Assembly (NCBI GenBank): GCA_963605405.1
Contig: CAVCUP010000015.1
Location: 1 to 59,592, forward strand
DNA from: Paratractidigestivibacter sp963605405
GTDB taxonomy: Bacteria > Actinomycetota > Coriobacteriia > Coriobacteriales > Atopobiaceae
Reading direction: 5' to 3'
Length of the DNA stretch: 59,592 bases
In this document: piece by piece, positions 45,249 through 53,258 of the stretch
How the letters are laid out: every line of letters begins with the position of its first letter
Position numbering within the stretch: position 1 is the first letter of the stretch
Made by a program: the position numbers and the translations under genes
Notes under the pieces: model-generated
The model's database searches: none
Seen by the model: the letters and a program-made list of their open reading frames with translations, nothing else
What the model was told of the DNA's origin: nothing

Positions 45249-46409
45249 ATGGATACCGTGCTTTGTGGACCAACTGCCTATCGCTATTGGCGCACTCCGC
45301 CGATAGTCCACCTCCTGGCCTCGGCGCCAGAAGACCATCCCGCACTGCGCGGGCTCGTCGACGCCGAGGAGCTGCAGGCATTCCGAATGGAGCTCCTCGC
45401 ACAGACCAAGTTCGGCCGTGATTGCACGGGGCCGGCGTGGCGCAACGTCTCCGAGCACTCAGAGAGAATTCGCGAGTACGGCGCCTTTCTCGCCCCCTTC
45501 GCAAGCTATCCCGTGGACGTCCTCGTCAACGACGCAAAGAAGCGCCGCTCCACAAGCCTCATAAGACCCTGGCTCTGGACCCAGGAACTACCCTATGGCG
45601 CAACAACCGCCATTGTGGATGAGCTCTACGTGACCACGCCGGCCTTCACGCTCCTGCAGCTCGCCTCGAGGGCCAGCGTAACGAGGACCCTGTTGCTCGC
45701 CTCCGAGATTTGCGGCGGCTATGCGACGTACAGCCCAACGACGCCCGTCGCCATCCTGCTGCAGAAGCTCATCGACCGGGGCCGCCTGCGGGATTTCGGC
45801 GGATGGAGGCCGTCGCTCACAGATACCGGGCGCCTCACAAGTCTATGGAGCAGAGAGCCCATTGCCGACCCTCATGAACTAACGAAAATGGCAGCCGAGG
45901 CTTCGACGCTACGAGGCTGCGCGACGTTGAGGCGAGCGGCGGAACTCGTCGTCCCCGTGGCTGCCTCTCCTTTTGAAACCCAGGCCGGCATACTTCTCGG
46001 CCTATCCCGCAGGCTCGGAGGCGCGGGATTCTGCGGGTACGCGCATAACGAGCGGATTGACCTGAGCCGAGAAGCGCGGCTCATCGCCGACCGGGCCTAC
46101 TGCTCATGCGACATCTACTGGCCGGATGGCCTTGACGTCGAGTGCCAAAGCGCCCGGCATCACGACAACGGGGCATCGCTGCTCTCCGACTCGGACAGGT
46201 CCGCTGCCCTTGAGCTGATGGGCGTGAGGGTCCTGCCTCTCACCTATAAACAGCTCGCCGACGAGTCGAGGTTCGCGGCCTTTACCTCAGCGGTAGCCCA
46301 CGCGCTCGGAGTCAAGCAGCGGCCCAGGACCGCCGCGCAGGCTCGGGCGGCAAATCAGCTCCGTTCGGAAGTCATGTGCGACTGGGATACGCTCCCGGAT
46401 GTTATTTAG
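45249..46409 (+). CDS. Putative PD-(D/E)XK-like nuclease, paralog 2 (flanked by repeats)
   Basis: A 386-residue soluble protein paralogous to the one at 36980-38020. Shared blocks are VDVLVNDAKKRR / PYGATTAIVDELYVTTPAF, LLLASEICGGYAT, and the nuclease-like part with E243 in SPFETQ, D288 in SCDIYW, E298 in LDVECQS and H304, then LMGVRVLPLTYKQL. The spacing of E, D, E and H (45, 10, 6) is identical in both. There is no clear SD before the ATG (45249), so initiation may be weak or leaderless. The gene lies between the LacI regulator and scrA and interrupts an otherwise standard sucrose locus. Function unknown; DNA cleavage or binding is an inference. Confidence 0.7.
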   Translation: MDTVLCGPTAYRYWRTPPIVHLLASAPEDHPALRGLVDAEELQAFRMELLAQTKFGRDCTGPAWRNVSEHSERIREYGAFLAPFASYPVDVLVNDAKKRRSTSLIRPWLWTQELPYGATTAIVDELYVTTPAFTLLQLASRASVTRTLLLASEICGGYATYSPTTPVAILLQKLIDRGRLRDFGGWRPSLTDTGRLTSLWSREPIADPHELTKMAAEASTLRGCATLRRAAELVVPVAASPFETQAGILLGLSRRLGGAGFCGYAHNERIDLSREARLIADRAYCSCDIYWPDGLDVECQSARHHDNGASLLSDSDRSAALELMGVRVLPLTYKQLADESRFAAFTSAVAHALGVKQRPRTAAQARAANQLRSEVMCDWDTLPDVI

Positions 46410-46422
46410 CGCGTGCTATAAC

Positions 46423-46560
46423 AAACTCGCCCGAGTGAGCGTCTTGATCCCGACCGGTTGAGTATGGCTGACCAAAACCGATAGAAACCGGCAGGTGAGC
46501 CAAATAGCAAGGCGCTCAATACTCAAAGGTCCGCTAACAAGACACTCACTCGGCAGAGTT
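46423..46560. mobile_element. Intergenic element D with terminal inverted repeats (right of nuclease gene 2)
   Basis: 138 bp, the same length as element C. Ends 46423-46445 and 46539-46560 are inverted over CGAGTGAG(C/T)GTCTT with outer AACT. The left 20 bases nearly match the left end of element C. The interior is diverged and only weakly resembles the CTGGGAAAA core. It is separated by only 13 bases from the nuclease stop codon. Confidence 0.65.
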
Positions 46561-46755
46561 CGTGCACGACAACCCCTCCACGGAGGGAATTTGCGGCATT
46601 CGAGCCTCCTGTACCGCGCGCCTCCATACCGCTCAAGCGAACAGGGGCGCTCATCGGCGATCACGGGACCCTCTCCCGCCTCTTGCGTTGCCGTTCGCCC
46701 GCTCGGAAACATACCGTTCGCCGATAGTTTTACGCCGTTCGCGGCTGAACACATA

Positions 46756-46769
46756 TGGGAACGTTCCCA
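46756..46769. promoter_or_regulatory. LacI-type operator 1 upstream of scrA
   Basis: A perfect 14-bp palindrome TGGGAACGTTCCCA with the central CG typical of LacI/GalR operators. It lies about 89 bp upstream of the scrA start. It is the probable site for the LacI regulator at 44000-44980. Confidence 0.75.
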
Positions 46770-46800
46770 CACACACTCAAAAGCGTTTTACTACGTGTTG

Positions 46801-46814
46801 TGAGAACGATTCCA
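46801..46814. promoter_or_regulatory. LacI-type operator 2 upstream of scrA
   Basis: A degenerate palindrome TGAGAACGATTCCA, exactly 45 bp downstream of the first operator (similar half-sites GAACG/TTCC). The pair could be bridged by one dimer pair, closing the scrA promoter that lies between or over them. The spacing is a little over four helical turns. Confidence 0.6.
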
Positions 46815-46857
46815 CATAGCACGGTGGAATCGAAGCCTACTCGGAAAGAAGGCAAAC

Positions 46858-48252
46858 ATGGCACTTGATCACCGTCAGGCAGCCCAGGAGATCCTCGACG
46901 CCATCGGCGGCGCCGAGAACGTCGTCTCCGCAGCGCACTGCGCCACGCGCCTGCGCCTCGTCCTCGCCGACGACTCCAAGGTCGACCAGGAGAAGGTCGA
47001 CAACGCGACCGGCGCCAAGGGCAACTTCAAGGCAGCCGGCCAGCTGCAGGTCATCTACGGCACCGGTACCGTGAACAAGGTCTACGACGAGTTCATCTCC
47101 CTCGGCCACATCACCGCCGCCTCCAAGGAGGAGGCCAAGGAGGCCGCCGCGGAGCAGCAGAACCCGTTCATGAAGGCCATTAAGGTCCTCGGCGACATCT
47201 TCGTCCCCATCATCCCGGCCATCGTCGCCTCCGGCCTGCTCCTGGGCATCATGAGCGCCATCAGCTTCATGAACACGAGCGGCTACATCACGGTCGACAC
47301 CAACTCGACCCTCTACGTCATCGCCGACCTCGTCTCCGGCACCGCGTTCACCTTCCTGCAGATCCTCATCGGCTACTCTGCCGCTAAGGTCTTCGGCGCC
47401 AACCCCTACCTCGGCGCGGTCATCGGCGGCATCCTGATCAACCCGAGCCTCCAGAGCGCCTACACCGTCGCCGCCAACGGCGTCGAGAAGTACCTCTCGG
47501 TCTTTGGCATCTACAGCATCGAGCTCATCGGCTACCAAGGCCACGTCATCCCCATCGTCATCGCGGCGCTGATCCTCTCCGTCATCGAGAAGCAGCTCCA
47601 CAAGGTCGTCCCCGACATGTTCGACCTCTTCGTGACCCCGCTCGTCTCCGTCTTCGTGACCGCCCTCGTGACCATCTGCGCCGTCGGCCCGATCTTCGTC
47701 TTCCTCGAGAACGCCATCCTCGGCGGCATCCAGTTCCTGCTCACCCTGCCCCTCGGCATCGGTTCCGCCGTCATCGGCTGCCTCTATGCCCCGACTGTCG
47801 TCACCGGCCTGCACCAGATGTACACCGCCATCGACCTCGGCCAGCTTGCCCAGTACGGCGTGACCTACTGGCTGCCCATCGCCTCCGCCGCCAACATCGG
47901 CCAGGGCGGCGCCTGCCTCGCCGTGGCCCTCAAGACCAAGGACGCCAAGACCAAGGGCCTCGCCACCCCCGCCGCCCTCTCCGCCTTCATGGGCATCACC
48001 GAGCCCGCGATCTTCGGCGTGAACCTGCGCTTCTTCAAGCCCTTCATCGCCGGCTGCGCCGGTGCGGGCGTCGGCGCCTGGATCTGCGCCATGACCTCCC
48101 TCGCCGCTTCCGGCACGGGCGTCACCGGCATCTTCGGCATCCTGCTTTGCCTCTCCCAGCCGGTCCAGTACGTGATCATGTTCGTCGTGACCGCCGCCGT
48201 CGCCTTCGTCCTCTCCTACATCCTCTACAAGGACCCCGAGGACGCCAAGTAG
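46858..48252 (+). CDS. scrA: PTS sucrose-specific EIIBC component
   Basis: A 464-residue membrane permease that takes up sucrose and phosphorylates it to sucrose-6-phosphate. The N-terminal EIIB domain (about 1-85) has the phosphorylated C28 in SAAHCATRLRL; the EIIC domain (about 105-455) has about ten membrane segments and the family motif AFMGITEPAIFGVNLR. No EIIA domain is fused, so an EIIA-Glc-type protein elsewhere must supply phosphate. SD GAAGG stands five bases upstream. It is first of scrA-scrB-scrK and lies behind two LacI-type operators. Confidence 0.93.
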   Translation: MALDHRQAAQEILDAIGGAENVVSAAHCATRLRLVLADDSKVDQEKVDNATGAKGNFKAAGQLQVIYGTGTVNKVYDEFISLGHITAASKEEAKEAAAEQQNPFMKAIKVLGDIFVPIIPAIVASGLLLGIMSAISFMNTSGYITVDTNSTLYVIADLVSGTAFTFLQILIGYSAAKVFGANPYLGAVIGGILINPSLQSAYTVAANGVEKYLSVFGIYSIELIGYQGHVIPIVIAALILSVIEKQLHKVVPDMFDLFVTPLVSVFVTALVTICAVGPIFVFLENAILGGIQFLLTLPLGIGSAVIGCLYAPTVVTGLHQMYTAIDLGQLAQYGVTYWLPIASAANIGQGGACLAVALKTKDAKTKGLATPAALSAFMGITEPAIFGVNLRFFKPFIAGCAGAGVGAWICAMTSLAASGTGVTGIFGILLCLSQPVQYVIMFVVTAAVAFVLSYILYKDPEDAK

Positions 48253-48283
48253 CGAGAAACCCGCGTTAACCACCCTTTCCTTG

Positions 48284-48311
48284 GGCCGGGGGATCCTCCA
48301 CTCCCCCGGCC
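48284..48311 (+). terminator. Hairpin between scrA and scrB
   Basis: Arms GGCCGGGGG/CCCCCGGCC (48284-48292 with 48303-48311), ten-base loop, without a proper T-tract. It lies in the 133-base gap between scrA and scrB and may attenuate or stabilise the mRNA rather than end transcription. Confidence 0.5.
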
Positions 48312-48385
48312 GACCCTTAAGAATCCCCCTTCGGCCCGGCGCGCTTCCCCGCCCGGGCCACCCCTATAAAGAGAGGACGCACCCC

Positions 48386-49792
48386 ATGACCGCCGACACC
48401 TGGAGAATGGGCTTCCACCTCATGCCGCCCGCAGGCTGGCTGAACGACCCCAACGGCCTCTGCCAGTTCCGCGGAACGTACCACTTCTTCCACCAGTGGA
48501 GCCCCGAGTGGCCGACCCCGCACGCCCGCCGCGGCTGGGGCCACTACTCGAGCGAGGACCTCATCCACTGGCGCCACCACGGCATGGTCCTGGACCAGGA
48601 CACCCCCGACGACGCGAACGGCGCCTACTCCGGCGGCGCCATCGTCGTGCCCGGGGCCGCCTCCGACGGCGGCGACCTGCTGCGCCTTTACTACACCGGC
48701 AACGTCAAGCACCCCGGCGACTACGACTACGTCTACGAGGGCCGCGGCGCGAACGAGATTCTCGTCGAGTCCGAGGACGGATACGCGGTCGGTCCCAAGC
48801 AGACCCTTCTTTCCAACGCCGACTACCCCGGCTACTGCAGCTGCCACGTGCGCGACCCCAAGGTCTGGCTCGAGGACGGCGCCTATCGCATGCTCCTCGG
48901 CGCGCGTACCCGCGACGACCTCGGCATGATGCTCGTCTACCGCAGCGTGGACGGCGTTGCCTGGGAGTTCGCCGGCACGGTAAGAAGCGACGAGCCCGTG
49001 GGCTACATGTGGGAGTGCCCGGACCGCATCGAGCTCGACGGCCGCGAGTACGTTGCGTGCTGCCCGCAGGGCGTGAAGGACTTTGCCTGGTCGGACGGCA
49101 TCGACGACCACAGCGGGTACTTCCCCGTGCCCGAGGATACGCGCGTGGCGGCGGGTGCCGCGACCGTGGCCGCGGCCGACTTCACCCGCTGGGACCACGG
49201 CTTCGAGTTCTACGCGCCCCAGAGCTTCACCGACGAATCCGGCCGCACGATGCTCATCGGCTGGGTCGGCATGCCCGAGGCGACCTGGGCCGGCCAGCCC
49301 GAGAGTCTCGACTGGATCCACTGCCTGACCGTCCCCCGCGTCCTCACCCGCTGCGAAGATGGGCGCATCGCCCAGTGGCCGGCGGCCGAGCTGGAGCAGC
49401 TGCGCGGCGAGGCCGTCGCTCTCGCGGGCGGCAAGAAGGTCGTGCTGCCCGAGCACCGCGCCGACCTGGCGCTCACCGGCATCGAGGGCGACTTCAGCGT
49501 GACGCTCGACGACGCGCTCGTGGTCCGCGGCGACGCGACCGGCTGCGAGATCGCCTTTACCGACGAGGACGTAGCCTGCGGGCGCACCTCTCGTCGCATC
49601 GAGCTCGAGGAGCTGCGCGACCTGCGCGTGCTCGTGGACGCCTCCATCGTCGAGGTCTACGGCAACGGCGGCCGCATGGTCTTCTCGACGCGTTGGTTCC
49701 CCAACGACTCGCAGCTCAGCGTGGCCGTCGAGGGTACGTGCGCCGAGGGCGCGGCATACCCGATGGAAGACGTCATGGCGGGGCTCTACTAA
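48386..49792 (+). CDS. scrB: Sucrose-6-phosphate hydrolase (GH32)
   Basis: A 468-residue cytoplasmic glycoside hydrolase family 32 enzyme that splits sucrose-6-phosphate to glucose-6-phosphate and fructose. The nucleophile D21 lies in GWLNDPNG, the transition-state stabiliser D157 in VRDPKVW, and the acid/base E210 in MWECPD. The C-terminal beta-sandwich holds VDASIVEVYGNGG. No signal peptide agrees with an intracellular role. The ATG at 48386 has GAGAGGA eight bases upstream; a longer reading begins inside the hairpin region and is rejected. Confidence 0.94.
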   Translation: MTADTWRMGFHLMPPAGWLNDPNGLCQFRGTYHFFHQWSPEWPTPHARRGWGHYSSEDLIHWRHHGMVLDQDTPDDANGAYSGGAIVVPGAASDGGDLLRLYYTGNVKHPGDYDYVYEGRGANEILVESEDGYAVGPKQTLLSNADYPGYCSCHVRDPKVWLEDGAYRMLLGARTRDDLGMMLVYRSVDGVAWEFAGTVRSDEPVGYMWECPDRIELDGREYVACCPQGVKDFAWSDGIDDHSGYFPVPEDTRVAAGAATVAAADFTRWDHGFEFYAPQSFTDESGRTMLIGWVGMPEATWAGQPESLDWIHCLTVPRVLTRCEDGRIAQWPAAELEQLRGEAVALAGGKKVVLPEHRADLALTGIEGDFSVTLDDALVVRGDATGCEIAFTDEDVACGRTSRRIELEELRDLRVLVDASIVEVYGNGGRMVFSTRWFPNDSQLSVAVEGTCAEGAAYPMEDVMAGLY

Positions 49793-49800
49793 ACAAGAAG

Positions 49801-49845
49801 AAGCGGGCGCGGCCGCGAGCACAAGCCGCACGGCCGCGCCCGCTT
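49801..49845 (+). terminator. Hairpin after scrB
   Basis: Perfect 15-bp arms AAGCGGGCGCGGCCG/CGGCCGCGCCCGCTT (49801-49815 with 49831-49845), beginning nine bases after the scrB stop. It lacks a T-tract, so it may partly terminate and set the level of scrK, or protect the upstream mRNA from degradation. Confidence 0.65.
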
Positions 49846-49934
49846 ATCAAACACGCGCAGGTCATCGCCATCCCCGCGCATAAGCCGAACAAACGCGTCG
49901 CGGCCCGCGAGCCGCGACAGAAAGGAACGCACAC

Positions 49935-50897
49935 ATGATCGACGTCACCGCCCTGGGCGAGGTCCTCATCGACTTCACCGACGCCGGGACCTCCGCCAAC
50001 GGCCAAAAGCTCTTTGAGCGCAACCCCGGCGGCGCCCCCGCCAACGTGCTCGTGGCCCTGCAGCGCCTCGGGCGCTCGACCGCCGTCATCGGCAAGGTCG
50101 GCGCGGACATGCACGGCGAGTTCCTGCGCGGCGTGCTCGAGGAGAACGGCGTGAACACCCGGGGCCTCGTGACCGACCCCGGCTGCTTTACCACGCTCGC
50201 CTTCGTCGCGCTCTCCGAGACCGGCGAGCGCAGCTTCTCGTTCGCGCGCAAGCCGGGCGCCGACACGCGCCTGACCAGCGGCGAGGTCGACCGCGGCATC
50301 ATCGAGGAGAGCCGCGTCTTCCACATGGGCTCGCTCTCGCTCACCGACGAGCCCGCCCGCAGCGCCACCCTCGTGGCGCTCGCGCGTGCCAAGGCCGCCG
50401 GCTGCATCGCGAGCTACGACCCCAACTACCGCGCGAGCCTCTGGGCGAGCGAGGACGAGGCCACGGCCCAGATGCGCAGCGTGGTGGAGCACATGGACGT
50501 GGTCAAGATCTCCGCCGAGGAGTGCGCGCTGCTCACGGGCGAGTCCGAGCCCGCCGCAGCGGCGAAGGCGATCCTTGCCCAGGGGCCGTCGATCGTGGTC
50601 GTGACGCTCGACGCCGAGGGCGCCTACGTGGCCACCCGAGACGGCAACCGCACGGTGCCGAGCTTCCGCGCCGACGCCGTGGACACCACCGGTGCGGGCG
50701 ACTCGTTCTGGGGCGGGTTCCTCTGCGCCCTCGTGGAAAGCGAGAAGCGCCCGGCCGAGGTCGGCATCGACGAGGCCGCGGGCTTCGTGCGCTTCGGCAA
50801 CGCGGTGGCCTCGCTGTGCGTGCGCGGTCGCGGCGGCATCCCCTCGATGCCCTCGCGCGGCGCCGTCGAGGAGCTTCTCGCCGGCGCCGCGGAGTAA
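49935..50897 (+). CDS. scrK: Fructokinase (PfkB family)
   Basis: A 320-residue PfkB-family kinase that phosphorylates the fructose released by ScrB. GEVLIDF and NPGGAPANV (about 8-37) form the substrate site, and VDTTGAGDSFWGG (250-260) holds the catalytic base D256 and the anion hole. The SD AGAAAGGA precedes the ATG. The position after scrB supports fructose as substrate over other PfkB sugars. Last gene of the sucrose operon; a terminator follows. Confidence 0.93.
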   Translation: MIDVTALGEVLIDFTDAGTSANGQKLFERNPGGAPANVLVALQRLGRSTAVIGKVGADMHGEFLRGVLEENGVNTRGLVTDPGCFTTLAFVALSETGERSFSFARKPGADTRLTSGEVDRGIIEESRVFHMGSLSLTDEPARSATLVALARAKAAGCIASYDPNYRASLWASEDEATAQMRSVVEHMDVVKISAEECALLTGESEPAAAAKAILAQGPSIVVVTLDAEGAYVATRDGNRTVPSFRADAVDTTGAGDSFWGGFLCALVESEKRPAEVGIDEAAGFVRFGNAVASLCVRGRGGIPSMPSRGAVEELLAGAAE

Positions 50898-50987
50898 GGG
50901 GGCCGCGAGGGCGAACAGGCGGCAAGAAGCCCCGATTCGAGGCACTTACCTGCGTTTCCTTCGATAACACAACAAGCGTTGCCCACT

Positions 50988-51030
50988 GGGGGAAGACGGC
51001 GAGACCTCTCGCCGACTCCCCTCTTTTCTT
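50988..51030 (+). terminator. Intrinsic terminator after scrK
   Basis: Stem with GGGGA / TCCCC ends and a CGGCGAGA/TCTCGCCG inner helix, followed by TCTTTTCTT (51021-51030). It closes the scr operon about 90 bases past scrK. Confidence 0.75.
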
Positions 51031-51085
51031 ATGCGCGGCAAGCTGCTAATTTCTCGCTCAAAGCTGCGCCGTAGAGAGGACCGCC

Positions 51086-51340
51086 GTGCGAGACATCATC
51101 CGCCAGATCACCGACCCTTTGGGGTTCCATCTACAGCTCGCGGTCCTGCTTTCCAGTGAGGCCGGGCGTTGGCAGAGCAGGGTCACGTTCGAGTCCGACG
51201 GGCGCGTCGCCGACGCGAAGGACCTCATGTCGCTTCTGTCCATGGGGGTGCGCACGGGCGAGGCGGTCGTCGTGCGGGTCGAGGGCTCCGACGAGACGAC
51301 TGCGGCCGGCGCCATCGAGCGATTGGCCAGGCACTGGTAA
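51086..51340 (+). CDS. HPr-like PTS phosphocarrier domain, non-canonical
   Basis: An 84-residue HPr-fold protein with GTG start (SD GAGAGGA five bases upstream). The histidine is exactly at position 15, in G13-F-H-L-Q-L-A, but the invariant Arg17 and Pro18 of HPr are Gln and Leu. At position 46, where Gram-positive HPr has the kinase-regulated serine, this protein has Asp (AKDLMSLLSMGV). It therefore may be a regulatory or decoy HPr with a fixed, Ser46-phosphate-like charge. A separate ordinary HPr is presumably elsewhere. It has its own terminator-bounded transcription unit. Confidence 0.82.
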   Translation: MRDIIRQITDPLGFHLQLAVLLSSEAGRWQSRVTFESDGRVADAKDLMSLLSMGVRTGEAVVVRVEGSDETTAAGAIERLARHW

Positions 51341-51464
51341 ATAAAGCGCCGGTAAACGAGTCGCCGACGGCCCGAGCACGACGAAGCAGGCGTGTTCGGC
51401 CCGAGGCGCCCTCGGCCCGAGGCGCCCGCCGCCCCCGGAGCGTCGGCAGCATGTCCCAAAGGCA

Positions 51465-51505
51465 AGAAACGCGAGGGGCCGGCGACTGAAGTCCCGGCCC
51501 CTCGC
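51465..51505 (-). terminator. Intrinsic terminator after the HAD gene
   Basis: Stem GCGAGGGGCCGG with CCGGCCCCTCGC (51471-51482 with 51494-51505), followed on the minus strand by GTTTCTTGCC. It ends the minus-strand HAD transcript. Confidence 0.75.
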
Positions 51506-51528
51506 ACCTTGCTTTGGAGCATCGGTTT

Positions 51529-52317
51529 CTAAATCAACCCGAAGTGCTTGAGCGCGTTCGCGATGCCGTCGTGGTCCACATCATCGGTCACGTAATCTGC
51601 CGCCGCGCGGCACTCGGGCGTGCCGTTGCCCATGGCAACGCCGATGCCGCAGGCCTGCAACATCGTCACGTCGTTACCGCCGTCCCCGAACGCAATCGCC
51701 TCATCGACGCCGAGCCCGAAGCGCTCAAGCGTCGCCCGGATGCCCTCGGGCTTTCCGCTTCGGGCGGGCACCACATCGCAGAACAGGTCCGTCCAACGCG
51801 TGGTCATGAGGCCCGGGTGGCCGTCGGTGATCAGGTGCTCGCGCTCAGGCGGCAGGAAGCCGCAGAACTGAAAAACCTTATGCGTGAGGGCGTACTCGAC
51901 GTCGCCTTCATCGTAGCTGAGGTTCGCGAGGCGCTCCACCTCGCGGATCTCGGGCGTCTTGGCGCTCACGAAGTCGTGCTCGGCGTCCATGACGATGACC
52001 TCGTACAGTCCCTCCCGCACCTGCGCGACCACGTGCGCGGCATCAGCAGCATCGATGGGCACCTCAAAGAACGGCTGGTCATCGGCGCCGTAGCAATACG
52101 AGCCCGAAAGCGTCACGTAGCCGTCGAATCGCTCGAAACCCTCGAAGCCGTCGCGCACGCAAGGAGGGAGCTGCTTCTTCAAGCGACCCGTCGCCACAAA
52201 ACACTTGACCCCGCGTCGGCGCAGCTCGATGAGCGCTTCCTTGGTCGAGGCGGGCATCAGGTGCGTCTCGAAGCTCAGCAACGTGCCGTCAACGTCGAAG
52301 AACGCGGCTTTGATCAT
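51529..52317 (-). CDS. HAD-superfamily (Cof-type) phosphatase
   Basis: A 262-residue Cof-type HAD hydrolase, the third in the window. Motif I AFFDVDGTLLSFE (about 5-17), motif II VATGRL, and III/IV SGKPEGIRATLERFG and AFGDGGNDVTML. The cap lies between residues 80 and 190. It shares the C-terminal segment YVTDDVDHDGIANALKHFGLI with the homolog at 13551-14348, so these two are close paralogs while the one at 17211-18026 is more distant. Its substrate is not known. SD-like AAGG lies nine bases upstream. Confidence 0.92.
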   Translation of the reverse strand: MIKAAFFDVDGTLLSFETHLMPASTKEALIELRRRGVKCFVATGRLKKQLPPCVRDGFEGFERFDGYVTLSGSYCYGADDQPFFEVPIDAADAAHVVAQVREGLYEVIVMDAEHDFVSAKTPEIREVERLANLSYDEGDVEYALTHKVFQFCGFLPPEREHLITDGHPGLMTTRWTDLFCDVVPARSGKPEGIRATLERFGLGVDEAIAFGDGGNDVTMLQACGIGVAMGNGTPECRAAADYVTDDVDHDGIANALKHFGLI

Positions 52318-52430
52318 GTCCTCTTCCCTTCACGGTCCTTCTTGCCGTTGCCGAGAATAGCAGATGCCGGCGGGCCCCGTCCGAGCCGCTCACCCGAGCG
52401 GACCGACCGTACCTGCGCGGACTGGCCGAG

Positions 52431-53147
52431 CTAAGCCGAGGCCGAGCCCTTCTCGATGGTGCCGCAGGCGAACTCGACGGCCTCCGCCACGTCGTCGGTA
52501 AGAAGTATGGCGTCGAGCTCTTCTTGGTTGATGTAGTTGTGGTCCAACGGGGAGGAGCGCAGCCAGTCGAACATGCCCGTCCAGTATTCGCGCCCGTATA
52601 GCGCCACGGGCACGCGCTCCGTCTTGCGCGTCTGCATAAGGGTGAGAAGCTCAAAGAGCTCGTCAAGCGTGCCCATGCCGCCGGGAAACACGATGGCGCC
52701 GCGCGAGTACCAGGTGAACATGGCCTTGCGCACAAAGAAGTACCGGAACCTCAGCTCGCAGGTAAGCCAGGGGTTCGGCTTCTCCTCGAAGGGAAGCTGA
52801 ATGGCGAGGCCCACGGACGCGCCGCCGGCCTCGTACGCGCCGCGGTTCGCCGCGACCATTGCGCCAGGGCCGCCGCCCGTGATGGTCGCGACCCCGCGCT
52901 CGGCAAGCAGCCTTCCCGCCTCGCGCGCCGCCTCGTAATGCTCGCTGCCCTCCTCGCAGCGCGCCGTCCCGTACACGGTGACGGCCGGCCCCAGGTTCGC
53001 GAGCGAGCAGAATCCGTCGACGAACTCGCCCTGGATTCGCAGCATGCGCTGAGAGTAGCCCTGAAAGATCGCCATGGATTCGGGAGAGTCGAACTGCTCG
53101 CGCTCCACCCTGCTCGATGCGCCGTTAAAGCGCTGCTGGTCGCTCAT
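52431..53147 (-). CDS. LOG-family (lysine decarboxylase-like Rossmann fold) protein
   Basis: A 238-residue protein of the TIGR00730/LOG family, enzymes that release nucleobases from nucleotide monophosphates (cytokinin-activating phosphoribohydrolase in plants). The diagnostic PGGMGTLDE lies at 155-163, and TITGGGPGAMVAANRGA at about 88-104. The longer N terminus (about 50 residues) resembles the larger bacterial subfamily. Its physiological role in bacteria is unclear. SD AGGAGG stands ten bases upstream. It is downstream of an unusual hairpin pair. Confidence 0.9.
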   Translation of the reverse strand: MSDQQRFNGASSRVEREQFDSPESMAIFQGYSQRMLRIQGEFVDGFCSLANLGPAVTVYGTARCEEGSEHYEAAREAGRLLAERGVATITGGGPGAMVAANRGAYEAGGASVGLAIQLPFEEKPNPWLTCELRFRYFFVRKAMFTWYSRGAIVFPGGMGTLDELFELLTLMQTRKTERVPVALYGREYWTGMFDWLRSSPLDHNYINQEELDAILLTDDVAEAVEFACGTIEKGSASA

Positions 53148-53180
53148 CTCGTGAACGCCTCCTCATACATAGATAGTTGG

Positions 53181-53211
53181 ATGACACAAAGGGAGAGTCC
53201 CTATGTGTCAT
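53181..53211. repeat. Palindromic hairpin in the LOG-gene leader
   Basis: Arms ATGACACA/TGTGTCAT plus AGGGA/TCCCT (53181-53193 with 53199-53211), with one internal mismatch. It lies 34 bp upstream of the LOG start codon and would form in its leader mRNA. It is related in its ACAAAGGG core to the adjacent hairpin. Confidence 0.7.
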
Positions 53212-53220
53212 TCGAGATAT

Positions 53221-53254
53221 GAGCGGGACAAAGGGCCGTTCCCTTGTCCCGCTC
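53221..53254. terminator. Hairpin/terminator after the aconitase-family gene
   Basis: A long stem GAGCGGGACAAAGGG with CCCTTGTCCCGCTC (one bulged base), five bases after the stop codon of the aconitase-type gene. The run of T's is weak (ATATCTC), so the strong stem may terminate or stabilise. Confidence 0.65.
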
Positions 53255-53258
53255 AACG

